Of a stretch of DNA of 35,401 bases, positions 8,941-18,814 are shown one piece after another. The number at the start of each line of letters is the position of its first letter. Positions within the stretch are counted from its first letter, which is position 1. A program made the position numbers and the translations under genes. Source of the DNA: an uncultured Collinsella sp. (GTDB lineage Bacteria; Actinomycetota; Coriobacteriia; Coriobacteriales; Coriobacteriaceae); contig UQIS01000026.1 in the NCBI GenBank assembly GCA_900541245.1, forward strand, positions 1 to 35,401. Reading direction: 5' to 3'. The notes below the pieces were generated by a model that was not told the origin of the DNA, ran no database searches, and saw only the letters and a list, made by a program, of their open reading frames with translations.

Positions 8941-8946
8941 ACGGGT

Positions 8947-8952
8947 ATTGTA
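8947..8952 (-). promoter_or_regulatory. candidate -10 box of the kinase/regulator operon
   Basis: On the minus strand, TACAAT lies with its end 6 bases before the kinase ATG. Initiation about 7 bases downstream would fall on the A of the ATG, giving a leaderless transcript, consistent with the missing ribosome site. No good -35 hexamer is visible. Confidence 0.4.
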
Positions 8953-9137
8953 CGCGAAGTCGCGCGTGCTGGAGGGACCGCCTGCGCAACCGTGACATTC
9001 CTCCCACGCGGCAAAGCGGGGAAGTCGGCAGGCCGCACGGCCAAGCTCCGTACTCGTGACAAAGCTCACTGGTGCGCGCCGTCCGCTCCTGCGATGATGC
9101 AATCGTACCGGGCCGCAAGCAACAGAAGGGCCGCCTC

Positions 9138-10076
9138 ATGACAGACATCGTCCACGTCGAAAACCTCGTCAAGCGCTACGACGATCTTATCGCGCTCGAC
9201 CACTTTAACCTGAGCATCGCCCCCGGCGAGATCTTTGGCCTGCTGGGCCCCAACGGCTCGGGCAAGACCACGTCCATCAACTGCATTTTGCAGCTGCTCG
9301 CCTACGACAAAGGCACCATCGAGCTGTTCGGCGAACCCATGACGCCCGCCCGCTACGACCTCAAGCGCCGCATCGGCGTGGTGCCGCAGCAGGTGGCGGT
9401 GTTTGACGAGCTCACGGTGCGCGAGAACATCGACTATTTCTGCAGCCTCTACGTCAACGACCGCAAGCACCGCCGCGCGCTGGTGAACGAGGCGATCGAC
9501 TTTGTCGGGCTGGGCGACTTTGCCAAGTTCCGCCCCGGCAAGCTCTCGGGCGGCCTGGCGCGCCGGCTTAACATTGCCTGCGGCATCGCGCACAAGCCCG
9601 AGCTCATCTTCTTCGACGAGCCCACGGTGGCGGTCGACCCGCAGAGTCGCAACGCCATCCTGGAGGGCATCTGCCGTCTGCGCGACGAAGGGGCCACGGT
9701 GGTGTATACCAGCCATTACATGGAGGAAGTCGAGCAGATCTGCAGCCGCATCATGATCATGGACGGCGGGCGCGTGCTGGCGCAGGGCACCAACGACGAG
9801 CTCAAGCGCATGATTCAGATGGGCGAGCGCGTGACTGTCGAGGTTGGCGCCGTAGAGACCGCCACGGTCGAGCGGCTGCGCGCCCTCGAGCACGTGCTCA
9901 GCGTCGAGCTGTCCGGCGGCGAACTCGTCTGCACCTGCGAGGCGAGCCCGCACAACCTGGTGGACATCCTCGACACGCTGCGCGCCGCCGACGTGGCGCT
10001 CGGTCGTGTGTGCAGCGAGCCGCCGACCCTCAACGACGTGTTCCTCGAGATCACCGGCCGCGAGCTGCGCGACTAG
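9138..10076 (+). CDS. ABC-2 exporter ATP-binding subunit
   Basis: A 312-residue ATPase of the CcmA/DrrA-like export class. It has Walker A GPNGSGKT (38-45), Q-loop around QQ (84-85), Walker B LIFFDE (156-161) and a switch His in TSH (191-193). The signature motif reads LSGGL (136-140) instead of the common LSGGQ. About 100 residues follow the ATPase core, as in DrrA-like proteins. The ATG at 9138 has AGAAGGG upstream. The gene is followed after 9 bases by two ABC-2 permeases, making a complete heteromeric exporter. The divergent two-component system is its likely regulator. The substrate is unknown; drug, lipid or peptide export are all possible. Confidence 0.93.
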   Translation: MTDIVHVENLVKRYDDLIALDHFNLSIAPGEIFGLLGPNGSGKTTSINCILQLLAYDKGTIELFGEPMTPARYDLKRRIGVVPQQVAVFDELTVRENIDYFCSLYVNDRKHRRALVNEAIDFVGLGDFAKFRPGKLSGGLARRLNIACGIAHKPELIFFDEPTVAVDPQSRNAILEGICRLRDEGATVVYTSHYMEEVEQICSRIMIMDGGRVLAQGTNDELKRMIQMGERVTVEVGAVETATVERLRALEHVLSVELSGGELVCTCEASPHNLVDILDTLRAADVALGRVCSEPPTLNDVFLEITGRELRD

Positions 10077-10085
10077 GGGGCAGCC

Positions 10086-11273
10086 ATGTTCAACACCATC
10101 ATCACCACGGTCAAGACGCTGCTGCGCCGGCCGAGTACGTGGGTCTGGGGCGCTCTCTTTCCCATCGCGCTTTCCACGATGTTCATGTTTATGTTTGCGA
10201 ATCTGAGCTCCGACGGCACGGTCGACCCGGTGCCGGTTGCCGTCATAGCGGACGAGGCCTGGGACGCCTCGACCTTTAAGGACGTGGCGACGTCGCTTGC
10301 CAAGGAGAGCGACGATCAGCTGCTCGAGATCCACGAGTGCGACGACGCAGCTGATGCGAACCGTGCGCTTAAGGCCGGCGAGGTCGCGGGCATCTATACG
10401 GTCGACGACGCGGGCGCACCCAAGCTCACGTTGCTGTCGAGCTACGACAGCTCGCGTGCGTCGTCGGTGCTCACCGACCGCAGCATTTTGGAGACGGTGG
10501 CAAGCTCGTATACACAAAATGCCGAGCTCATGTCCCAGATTGCCCAGGATAACCCGGCGGCGCTCGCCGATCCGGAGGCGGTTGCGCGCGCCCTGTCGCT
10601 CGAGGGTGGCACCCGCCGCGTAAGCCTGACACGCACCACGCCCGATGGCACGGTCATCTACTACTACGCGCTCTTTGGCCTGGTCGCGATGATGTCTGCC
10701 GAGTTTGCCGCCTTGAGCGTCGTCGATCTGCAGCCCAATCTGTCGGGCCTCGGCGCGCGCCGCTGCGTGGGCGGTCTTTCCAAGACGGCGTCGCTGGCCG
10801 GTATTTTTGTCGGCTCGTGGCTGGTCTCCTTCGCTTCGATGACGATCGCGATCGGCTACGTGCGCCTGGTCGTGGGCGTCGACTTTGGCGGGCGCGAGGG
10901 GCTGTGTCTGGTGGGCGGTGCCGCTTCCGCGCTTGCCGCCACGGGCCTGGGGCTCTTTGTGGGCACGCTTCCCGTTAAAGGCGGAAAGGCGTCCAAGTCC
11001 GGCATCCTCACGGGCTTTGCCACCACGTGCGCCCTGTTCGCCGGACTCTACGGCGAGCCGGCGATGGCGCTTGCCGACGACGTCGCCCGCGCCTGCCCGG
11101 CCGAGTGCTGGCTCAACCCCGTCAAGCTTATCTGCGACATGTTCAACCGCCTGTATTTCTTTGAGGACCTGGGTCCCTTTGCCGTTCGCGCCGGCGCGCT
11201 GGTCCTTATGGCGCTGTTGTTCGTTGCCGCCGCCACGCTGATCTTTGGAAGGAGCCGCTATGAGCACCTTTAA
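10086..11273 (+). CDS. ABC-2 type permease, first subunit
   Basis: A 395-residue membrane subunit with the ABC-2 layout. TM1 is at about 19-39. A roughly 150-residue extracytoplasmic domain follows (about 40-190). Five further hydrophobic segments lie between about 193 and 393, including the stretches near LVAMMSAEFAALSVV and LASLAATGLG-like Gly/Ala-rich sequence. The ribosome site GGGGG lies just before the ATG, 9 bases after the ATPase stop codon. The stop codon overlaps the next gene by 14 bases. It should form the exporter channel together with the next protein. Confidence 0.88.
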   Translation: MFNTIITTVKTLLRRPSTWVWGALFPIALSTMFMFMFANLSSDGTVDPVPVAVIADEAWDASTFKDVATSLAKESDDQLLEIHECDDAADANRALKAGEVAGIYTVDDAGAPKLTLLSSYDSSRASSVLTDRSILETVASSYTQNAELMSQIAQDNPAALADPEAVARALSLEGGTRRVSLTRTTPDGTVIYYYALFGLVAMMSAEFAALSVVDLQPNLSGLGARRCVGGLSKTASLAGIFVGSWLVSFASMTIAIGYVRLVVGVDFGGREGLCLVGGAASALAATGLGLFVGTLPVKGGKASKSGILTGFATTCALFAGLYGEPAMALADDVARACPAECWLNPVKLICDMFNRLYFFEDLGPFAVRAGALVLMALLFVAAATLIFGRSRYEHL

Positions 11274-12465
11274 GACCGCGCTTCGCATGGCGCTGGCGCA
11301 CCCGTTCTACCTGCTCATCTATACGGTGTTCATCTCGCTCATGGGCGTATTCATCGCGGCCTCGGTGAGCTGGAACTCGTCGCAGCTTACCGAGTACGAG
11401 CCCTACGACACCAACGTGATTGTGATCGACCGCGACAATAGCGACCTTTCGCGGGCACTCACCAAGCACCTGGGCTCACGCTTTGACCTGGTCACTGGGG
11501 TCGGCGATGACACGTACGACCTTGCGGACGCGCTCTCCAAGAGCAACAGCGCCAAGGGCAGCGCCGACTGCGTGTTCTTTATCCCGGAGGAGTTTGAGGA
11601 CGACCTCGTTGCGGCTGCCCGCGCGGGGGAGGCCCTGCCCAAGCTCGACGTGACCTACGGTTCCGGCACCATGGCGGCGGCGCTTTCGTCTGCCGAGGCC
11701 TCGCGCTGGATCTCGCTCGCGGGCGCTGCGGCGGCGCTTGAGCCCGCTGCTTCTAACGGCGACGTTGCCAAGGCCGCCGAGCATGCCGCTGCAAAGCGCG
11801 CGGAGGTCCAGATCGAGCAGGTCAAGGTTGGCTCGACTGCCGTCGCCACGCTCAAGTCGTATTTCAACTTTGGCGCGTACGCGATTATCTCGTCGGTCAT
11901 CGTATCGGCGGGGCTGGTGTTCTCGGGCATGAACGAGCCCGAGCGCGTGCGTCGTATGGATGCCGGCCCAATCTCCGAGCGCCGGCGTTCGCTCGCCGTG
12001 TTTGCGGCCGCCGCTGTGATCACCGCCTGCATCTGGTTTGTGTCGAGCATGATGGGCGTCGTGGGTTTTGCCGGCGCGGTTGCCGAGGTCGGCGTGGGTC
12101 GTGTGTGCCTGGCGCTGGCGGCGACGTTTGCCCTAGCGTGCACGCCTCTGGCCGTTGGCTTTGCCCTTTCGAGCCTGGGTGCGCGTGAGGAGCTGCTCAA
12201 CGGTGTGGGCAACCTGCTCGGCATGCTCATGACGTTTTTGGGCGGCGCCTGGATGCCGCTGTCGCTGATGGGCCCAGCCGTGCAGACCGCGGCGCATTTT
12301 GTGCCGACGTATTGGGTGAACGACGCGATTGGCAAGGCGCTCGCTTCGGACCTGACGTCCACCGTGCTGGGCGACATCGCTTGCGATTTGGGCGTCACAG
12401 TGCTCTTTGCCGCGGCCATCGCCGCCGTAGGCCTAGCCCTCGCCCACAACAAATCCCACGCCTAG
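11260..12465 (+). CDS. ABC-2 type permease, second subunit
   Basis: A 401-residue partner of the preceding permease with the same topology. TM1 is at about 15-36, an Ala-rich extracytoplasmic domain spans about 40-190, and then come five to six membrane segments. The ATG at 11260 has a strong GGAAGGAG ribosome site inside the preceding gene, so I prefer it to the in-frame GTG-type start 15 bases earlier. The two permeases are distinct proteins, suggesting a heterodimeric channel. The operon ends here; a cluster of hairpin repeats begins 5 bases after the stop codon. Confidence 0.88.
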   Translation: MSTFKTALRMALAHPFYLLIYTVFISLMGVFIAASVSWNSSQLTEYEPYDTNVIVIDRDNSDLSRALTKHLGSRFDLVTGVGDDTYDLADALSKSNSAKGSADCVFFIPEEFEDDLVAAARAGEALPKLDVTYGSGTMAAALSSAEASRWISLAGAAAALEPAASNGDVAKAAEHAAAKRAEVQIEQVKVGSTAVATLKSYFNFGAYAIISSVIVSAGLVFSGMNEPERVRRMDAGPISERRRSLAVFAAAAVITACIWFVSSMMGVVGFAGAVAEVGVGRVCLALAATFALACTPLAVGFALSSLGAREELLNGVGNLLGMLMTFLGGAWMPLSLMGPAVQTAAHFVPTYWVNDAIGKALASDLTSTVLGDIACDLGVTVLFAAAIAAVGLALAHNKSHA

Positions 12466-12470
12466 ACACC

Positions 12471-12624
12471 TACTCATTGGGGACAGACTTAAATGACCAA
12501 AAGTATTCATTGGGGACAGACTTAAATGACTAGCCATCGGGGGCAGATAAGGAGCGTCCCCAACTGCCGGGTGGCGAAAGAGCGTCCCTTGTGACTGGTC
12601 ATTTAAGAACGTCCCCAATGACTA
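12471..12624. repeat. cluster of GGGGAC hairpin repeats (three U units, one W unit)
   Basis: The region between the two exporter operons contains three 29-nt U units: 12471-12499 and 12504-12532 (direct) and 12596-12624 (inverted). The U unit has ends of the type TAGTCATT and AATGACTA around GGGGAC.....TTAA. The two direct copies share a 24-nt identical core. Between them and the inverted copy lies a W unit (12542-12568) whose GGCAG/CTGCC stem encloses AAGGAGCGTCCCC. A further AGAGCGTCCCTT follows. The units resemble REP-type elements. No coding frame is supported here. Confidence 0.8.
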
Positions 12625-12736
12625 GTCTAAATCCCGCGCCTAGTCTGAAATAAATCCTAGGCCTCGCCCCAAAATAGTTCGCCAAGGTTTACTATTACGT
12701 TCATAAAGTAGTACTAGGCTAACAATGGGGGATACC
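12625..12736. other. promoter-bearing gap before the second ABC operon
   Basis: An AT-richer stretch (about 12670-12720) follows the repeats and probably holds the promoter of the ATPase gene. It contains a loose TACTA/TAGTA inverted pair (12690-12694 and 12708-12712). I could not assign convincing -35 and -10 boxes. Confidence 0.3.
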
Positions 12737-13450
<714 letters not shown>

Positions 13451-13458
13451 GCGGCGCC

Positions 13459-16125
13459 ATGACACCTCTCGCAAAACGTCTCCCGCGCGAGCTGCGCCGC
13501 AATATCGGCAAGTACCTGGGCATCTTTTTGCTTATGTGCGGAAGCATCGCCCTCACGTCGGGCTTTTTGCTCGCAGCGCATTCCATCGGCTGCCTTATCG
13601 ACGACATGCGCGATGCGTACACGATTGAGGACGGCCGCGTGACCACCTCCTTCGAGGCTACCGATGATCAACTCAAGGCCGCCGAGGACGCGACCGACGA
13701 CGTCGGCGGCGTCACGCTCTACAAGAATTTCTCCATCGACGCCATCATCAAAAAGGCGACCGGCGACGACGGCACCAAGCGCACGCTGCGCACCTATGCG
13801 CACCGCACCAAGGTCGATATCGCGTCCTACTGCGAAGGTAGGCGGCCTAAGGCGGACGACGAGGTGGCCATCGACCGCGTCTTCGCCACCAATAACAACC
13901 TGTCCGTGGGCGATAAAGTCGAGCTCGAGGGTCGCACCTACACCATCTGCGGCATCATGACTCAGCCCGATAGCCAGGCGCTGTTCCTCAACAACTCCGA
14001 CTTTACGGTGAACACCATCACCTATGGCGTGGCCGAGGTCACCGATGGCGGCTTTGCCGCGCTCGAAGATGCCGGCGGCGCGCCCGCCTACAACTACTCC
14101 TTCACCTTTACCGATCGCGACCTCCCCACCGCGGACCGCATCGATGCGGAGCAGGATATGGTTGAGGCACTGACCGACGTCGATGCGCGCGTGGACGATC
14201 TGATCGACGCCGATTCCAATCAAGGCATTGGCTATGCGCGCGATGACGTGGACGGCGACTCCATGATGTGGATGACGCTGCTCGACATCATCATCGTGAT
14301 CATGGCGTTCGTCTTTGTGGTCCTTACCGACGCCACCATCGAGGAGGAGAGCGCCATCATCGGCACGCTGCTCGCCAGCGGTTATCGCCGTCGCGAGATC
14401 GTGCTGCACTACCTGGCACTTCCCGCCATCGTGGGCGTGGTCGCGGCGCTTTTGGGCACTGCGCTCGGCGTTGTGTTCTTTACCGAGCCCATGCGCAGCC
14501 TCTATTACGGTTCGTACAGCCTGCCGCCCTTCCAGGTGTACTGGAGCTGGGAGATCTTTGTGAAGTGCGCCGTGGTTCCCGCCGCCGCGCTCATCCTCAT
14601 CACGCTGGTGGGCCTGTTTCGCAAAATGGGCAAGACGCCGTTGCAGTTCCTTCGTCACGAGGCGAGCGGCAAATCGGGCACCAAGCGCGGCCTGCAGCTG
14701 CCGGAGCGCATGGGCTTTGTTTTCCGCTTCCGCCTGCGTATCTTCCTGCGCAATCTGGGCAACTTCGCCACGCTCTTCGTGGGCATTGCATTTGCGTCGC
14801 TGCTGATGCTTTTTGGTCTGGCGATTCTGCCCACGATGACGCACTACGCCGACAACCTCGAGACAAGCCTGGTCGCCGAGCACCAGTACACGCTCAAGGC
14901 TCCGCTGGAGCTCGAGGGAACCGCCGAGGAGCGCGAACAGTGGTCGGCACTCGAGCGCTTGCAGTCGGTTGACGGCGCACTCCTCACCGCCGCCCAAGAT
15001 GCCGATGACGATCTCGACGACGCGGCCGATGCGGCGCAGGCGGCAGCCGATGCCGCGACCGCATCTCCGTCTGCCGAGAGCCTGACTGCGGCGCAGGGTG
15101 CGCTTGCAAACGTCCAGGACAAGAAGGATGCGCTCTACGCGCGCCTTGACGATCTTGCCGATGCCCTCGGCTGCGACCGCGACGAGGCCATCGACCTGAT
15201 CGACAAGGCCTCTAAGATCGACACTGACAACGACGACATTCACCCGGTTAATACGACCGACAACGGCGCGGGCGCAATCGCACAGGCCGAGAAATATGCC
15301 GTTTACCAGCTGCAATACGACCGCGGCGATGGTAATGGGCAGGAGACGATTTCCGTCTACGGCATCACGCCCAACTCGCGCTATTGGAAAGACCTCAACG
15401 TCGGCGATGGGCGCGTTGTCTTTGGCGGTGGCTTGCTCGACAAGTTTGGCTGGAGCGAGGGGCAGAAGGTCACGCTCGGCGACAAGTACGAGGGCAAGGA
15501 CTATTCGCTGGAATACACGGGCAAGGACGCCACCTGGGGCTCCAAGTCGGACATGAATATCTATATGAGCATCGACGACTTTAACGAGCTGTTCGACAAC
15601 GACGCCGCCTACTTTAACGGCTATGTGAGCGACGAGAAGCTCGACCTCGATGCTCGTTACTTTGCCGGCGACACCACGCCCGACGACATGCGCGCCGTGG
15701 GTGACCAGTTTATAGGCATGATGAGCAAAATGATCGGCATGATGGTTGGCCTCGCGGTGTTTATCTTCCTGCTGTTTATGTATCTACTGACCAAGGCTGT
15801 GATCGACCACAGCGCCCGTTCGATTAGCTATATGAAAGTCTTTGGCTATCGCGATAGCGAGATCTCGCATCTGTACATCCGCTCGATCACGCTGTGCGTG
15901 GCGGCGTCGCTCGTGCTGAGTCTGCCGGTCATTATTGGCTCGCTCACGGCCATCTTCCGCTCGATGCTGCTCGCCTACAACGGCAATATCGAAATCTATG
16001 CGCCCGCTTGGTCCATGGTTGCATGCGTCGGCATTGGCTTTGCGACCTACCTGGTCGTGGCGTTGCTGCACATGCGTTCCATCAAACGTGTGGGCCTGGC
16101 CGAAGCTCTCAAGGTGCAGGAGTAG
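13459..16125 (+). CDS. FtsX-domain ABC permease with large extracytoplasmic domains
   Basis: An 888-residue permease with two FtsX modules. TM1 is at about 18-43. A first extracytoplasmic domain follows, then three TMs of FtsX module one (about 270-385, with IIGTLLASGYRRREI). A further TM lies near 435-460, then a second large extracytoplasmic domain (about 465-750), and three TMs of module two (about 753-872, with SYMKVFGYRDSEI). An Ala/Asp-rich, probably helical stretch lies around 509-572. This layout matches YtrF/BceB-like and lipoprotein-type transporters of Gram-positive bacteria. The ATG at 13459 follows TAGGCGG. The stop codon TAG (16123-16125) runs directly into a repeat starting TAGTCATC. 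Confidence 0.9.
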   Translation: MTPLAKRLPRELRRNIGKYLGIFLLMCGSIALTSGFLLAAHSIGCLIDDMRDAYTIEDGRVTTSFEATDDQLKAAEDATDDVGGVTLYKNFSIDAIIKKATGDDGTKRTLRTYAHRTKVDIASYCEGRRPKADDEVAIDRVFATNNNLSVGDKVELEGRTYTICGIMTQPDSQALFLNNSDFTVNTITYGVAEVTDGGFAALEDAGGAPAYNYSFTFTDRDLPTADRIDAEQDMVEALTDVDARVDDLIDADSNQGIGYARDDVDGDSMMWMTLLDIIIVIMAFVFVVLTDATIEEESAIIGTLLASGYRRREIVLHYLALPAIVGVVAALLGTALGVVFFTEPMRSLYYGSYSLPPFQVYWSWEIFVKCAVVPAAALILITLVGLFRKMGKTPLQFLRHEASGKSGTKRGLQLPERMGFVFRFRLRIFLRNLGNFATLFVGIAFASLLMLFGLAILPTMTHYADNLETSLVAEHQYTLKAPLELEGTAEEREQWSALERLQSVDGALLTAAQDADDDLDDAADAAQAAADAATASPSAESLTAAQGALANVQDKKDALYARLDDLADALGCDRDEAIDLIDKASKIDTDNDDIHPVNTTDNGAGAIAQAEKYAVYQLQYDRGDGNGQETISVYGITPNSRYWKDLNVGDGRVVFGGGLLDKFGWSEGQKVTLGDKYEGKDYSLEYTGKDATWGSKSDMNIYMSIDDFNELFDNDAAYFNGYVSDEKLDLDARYFAGDTTPDDMRAVGDQFIGMMSKMIGMMVGLAVFIFLLFMYLLTKAVIDHSARSISYMKVFGYRDSEISHLYIRSITLCVAASLVLSLPVIIGSLTAIFRSMLLAYNGNIEIYAPAWSMVACVGIGFATYLVVALLHMRSIKRVGLAEALKVQE

Positions 16126-16304
16126 TCATCGGGGACAGTCTTTGCCGATTCGCCGGTTCGCCGGCCGTGCTGGCAAGGACTGTCCCCAGCTGCCGGCAGG
16201 AAAGGAACGTCCCTAGCTGCCAGGTGGCGAGGCACTCATTTAAGTCCGTCCCCAATGAGTGTCAAAGTCCAAGAGTAGTCATTTAAGAGCGTCCCCAATG
16301 ACTA
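16123..16304. repeat. cluster of V, W and U hairpin repeats beginning at a stop codon
   Basis: The permease stop codon opens TAGTCATCGGGGACAGTC. Positions 16131-16146 pair with 16172-16187 (16 bp, one mismatch), giving unit V. A W unit follows at 16195-16221 (GGCAG/CTGCC stem around GGAACGTCCCT). Two inverted U units lie at 16233-16261 (stem CACTCATT/AATGAGTG) and 16276-16304 (stem TAGTCATT/AATGACTA). The two U stems differ at two positions on both sides so that pairing is kept. No T-rich terminator tail follows any of them. Confidence 0.82.
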
Positions 16305-16314
16305 GGTGCCGTAC

Positions 16315-16345
16315 TTGACTTTACCTCTGCTTTAACTGGTACCAT
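16315..16345 (+). promoter_or_regulatory. promoter of the DUF362 gene
   Basis: TTGACT (16315-16320) is followed after 19 bases by TACCAT (16340-16345), which is preceded by TGG in the extended -10 position. The expected start site is near 16352, giving a leader of about 37 bases before the ATG at 16389. Confidence 0.5.
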
Positions 16346-16388
16346 CCTCTTATGTCTGTAACGCCATATAGACCGAGGGGATAGATCT

Positions 16389-17594
16389 ATGACCGCAACT
16401 GCACCCGCAGCACCCGCTAAGGTGTACTTCACCAACCTGCGCACGCATGCTCGCGAGAGCCAGCTCGACAAGCTCAAGCGCCTCATCCGTCACGCCGGTA
16501 TCGAGCAGATCGACTTTGAGAACAAGTTCGTTGCTATCAAGATTCACTTTGGCGAGCTGGGCAACCTGAGCTTTTTGCGCCCCAACTACGCCCGCGCCGT
16601 CGCGGATGTCGTCAAGGAGCTGGGCGGCAAGCCCTTCCTCACCGACTGCAACACGCTCTATGTCGGTAGCCGCAAAAACGCGCTCGAGCACATCGATACC
16701 GCCTACCAGAACGGCTTTACCCCGTATGCCACGGGCTGCCAGATCATCATCGCCGACGGCCTTAAGGGCACCGACGAGGCGCTCGTCCCGGTCGAGGGCG
16801 GCGAGTACGTGCACGAGGCCAAGATCGGTCAGGCGCTCATGGATGCCGATATCGTGATCAGCCTCACCCACTTTAAGGGCCATGAGCAGGCCGGTTTTGG
16901 CGGCGCCATGAAGAACCTGGGCATGGGAGGCGGCAGCCGTGCCGGCAAGATGGAGCAGCATGCCGCCGGCAAGCCGAACGTCGCGACCGAGCACTGCGTT
17001 GGCTGCCATGCCTGCGAAAAGATCTGCGCGCACAACGCTATCTCGTTCGACGGCACCCGCGAGCGCGAGCTTGCCAGCGGCGCTACTCGCACGGTGCACG
17101 TGGCTGCCATCGACCACGATCGCTGCGTGGGCTGCGGACGCTGCATTGCGGCATGCAACCAGGACTGCATCAAGCCCGGTTATGAGGCCGCGGCCGACGT
17201 GCTCAACTGCAAGATCGCCGAGTACACCAAGGCCGTCGTCGACGGCCGCCCGAGCTTCCACATCTCGCTTGCCATGGACATCAGTCCCAACTGCGACTGC
17301 CATCCCGAAAACGATACGCCTATCGTCAACGACATCGGCATGTTCGCGAGCTTCGACCCGGTCGCCATCGACCAGGCCTGCGCCGACGCCGTCATGGCGT
17401 CTGAGCCGCTGCCCAACACCGAGCTCACCGATAGCGCGGCCAAGATGGAGCACAACCACGAGCATCTGGAGGGCGAGCAGGCCAAGGATCCCTTCTGCAT
17501 CACGCATCCCGACACCGACTGGCGCGTGTGCATCGCGCACGCCGAGAAGATCGGCCTGGGCACGAGCAAGTACGAGCTCATCGAGGTCAAGTAG
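16389..17594 (+). CDS. DUF362 family protein with two 4Fe-4S clusters
   Basis: A 401-residue soluble iron-sulfur protein. The DUF362 domain spans about 10-195 and includes the segments KIHFGELGN and SLTHFKGHEQAGFGGAMKNLGMG. Two ferredoxin-type clusters follow: CVGCHACEKIC and, about 45 residues later, CVGCGRCIAAC, each with a downstream Cys-Pro-like or Cys partner. DUF362 proteins are common in anaerobes and are presumed electron carriers or redox enzymes; no reaction is established. The C-terminal 40 residues are His/Glu-rich in part (MEHNHEHLEGEQ), a possible metal-binding patch. The start is fixed by GAGGGG eight bases upstream. It is monocistronic, between its own promoter and terminator. 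Confidence 0.9.
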   Translation: MTATAPAAPAKVYFTNLRTHARESQLDKLKRLIRHAGIEQIDFENKFVAIKIHFGELGNLSFLRPNYARAVADVVKELGGKPFLTDCNTLYVGSRKNALEHIDTAYQNGFTPYATGCQIIIADGLKGTDEALVPVEGGEYVHEAKIGQALMDADIVISLTHFKGHEQAGFGGAMKNLGMGGGSRAGKMEQHAAGKPNVATEHCVGCHACEKICAHNAISFDGTRERELASGATRTVHVAAIDHDRCVGCGRCIAACNQDCIKPGYEAAADVLNCKIAEYTKAVVDGRPSFHISLAMDISPNCDCHPENDTPIVNDIGMFASFDPVAIDQACADAVMASEPLPNTELTDSAAKMEHNHEHLEGEQAKDPFCITHPDTDWRVCIAHAEKIGLGTSKYELIEVK

Positions 17595-17642
17595 CACCTA
17601 GCTATTAGACAAAACAAGCGCCTTTGTAGCACAACTGTTAGC

Positions 17643-17681
17643 AAAAGCCGCCCGTGAGCACAGTGCCCACGGGCGGCTTTT
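17643..17681. terminator. bidirectional terminator between convergent genes
   Basis: A perfect 14-bp stem AAAAGCCGCCCGTG (17643-17656) with its complement at 17668-17681, loop of 11 bases. The A-run on one side and T-run on the other let it serve the DUF362 gene on the plus strand and the hydrolase gene on the minus strand. Confidence 0.85.
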
Positions 17682-17727
17682 CGGAAGTGCTAGGGGGTCA
17701 GATAGGCCAGTAAACCGTACTATTTGC

Positions 17728-18693
17728 CTAAAAATACTCGTCGAGGAAGTCGTCGACCGTGTTCCAGTAGAGTTCGGGGTCGACCTGCGCGCTCTTGGCG
17801 TGGGTGGCGCCATGGACGGTGAGCTTTTGCTTGACCTTGCTGGCGCACGCGTCGTAGTTTTGGTCGAGCATGCTGTACGGCACAAAGGTGTCTTGGTCAC
17901 CGTGGATAAACAGCATGGGAACCGTCGCGCGCTTGAGCTGTTCCACGCTGCTCGCCTTATGAAAGTCGTAGCCCGCGCGCACGTTGCACACCAAGTTTGC
18001 TACATCGAGCAAGGGAAAGCTGGGCAGGCCGAACACGTCCTTGAGCTGCAGAGAAAACTCGTCCCAAACACTCGTATAACCGCAGTCCTCGATAATGCAT
18101 TTCACGTTTGCGGGCAGAGGTTCCCCCGCGACGTTCATGGCGGTCGCCGCGCCCATGGATTCGCCAAAGACCAGGATGCGCGCCTTGGGGTCAGCCTGAA
18201 CGATTCGCTCGATCCATGCGACGATGTCGAGGCGCTCGGGCCAGCCCATGCCGATATAGTCGCCGCCGGAGCGCTCGTGGGCGCGGGCGGCGGGTGCGAG
18301 TACGTTCATGCCACGGTCGTGGAAGCGTTTGGCGTATCGGGCCATACCGATGGGCTCGTTGGTATATCCATGCAGGCAGACGGCGTAGTCGTGCGTGCTC
18401 TCCGACGCAGCAAAATACCAGGCGGCAAGCTCGGTCCCGTCGTCCGCGGTGAGGTTGCTGCTCTTGCGGTTCTCTTTAAACCATGCCCGCGCCTCGGTAT
18501 CCTCGGCATCCGGCTGCTCACCTTCTTTGTCGTTCTTGCTATCCTGCATCATCTTCATGGTGTATGGCGCGCGGGGATTCAGCGCGAAGTCAAACAGAAA
18601 GTTGCCGGCAAATCCGAGCAGCGCAACGACAACCACCAGTGCAATGATGCCGGCTATCTTGAGCTTTCGATGGGAACGTGCGTTTTGAGCCAT
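17728..18693 (-). CDS. membrane-anchored alpha/beta hydrolase
   Basis: A 321-residue serine hydrolase of the type annotated as BAAT/acyl-CoA thioester hydrolase-like or prolyl-oligopeptidase-like lipase. One N-terminal membrane helix (about 12-37) anchors it, probably with the enzyme outside the membrane. The oxyanion region is LHGYTNE (108-114). The nucleophile elbow is GESMG with Ser179. Asp268 in HGDQDTFVP and His298 in GATHAKS complete the triad. The ATG follows AGGAG on the minus strand. It closely resembles YqkD/YfhR-like hydrolases of Firmicutes. The substrate is unknown. Confidence 0.9.
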   Translation of the reverse strand: MAQNARSHRKLKIAGIIALVVVVALLGFAGNFLFDFALNPRAPYTMKMMQDSKNDKEGEQPDAEDTEARAWFKENRKSSNLTADDGTELAAWYFAASESTHDYAVCLHGYTNEPIGMARYAKRFHDRGMNVLAPAARAHERSGGDYIGMGWPERLDIVAWIERIVQADPKARILVFGESMGAATAMNVAGEPLPANVKCIIEDCGYTSVWDEFSLQLKDVFGLPSFPLLDVANLVCNVRAGYDFHKASSVEQLKRATVPMLFIHGDQDTFVPYSMLDQNYDACASKVKQKLTVHGATHAKSAQVDPELYWNTVDDFLDEYF

Positions 18694-18814
18694 GCGGTAT
18701 TCTCCTATAAGATGTTAATACATCAACATTTAATGCAAGCGCATTATGGACGTTCGCCGTTGATGCGTCAACAGGCAAAGAATGGGTAAACAAAGGGTCA
18801 CGTATGGTGCAAAT

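Noticed and set aside
9072..9137. N-terminal extension of the ABC ATPase
   Set aside because: The extra residues are not domain-like, and the ATG at 9138 has its own ribosome site.
9066..11288. 740-codon minus-strand open frame across the ABC exporter genes
   Set aside because: Arg/His/Gly-rich shadow frame without motifs, opposite three well-defined genes.
12471..12624. CRISPR array
   Set aside because: The repeats are few, in both orientations, unevenly spaced and themselves hairpins; no cas genes are present.
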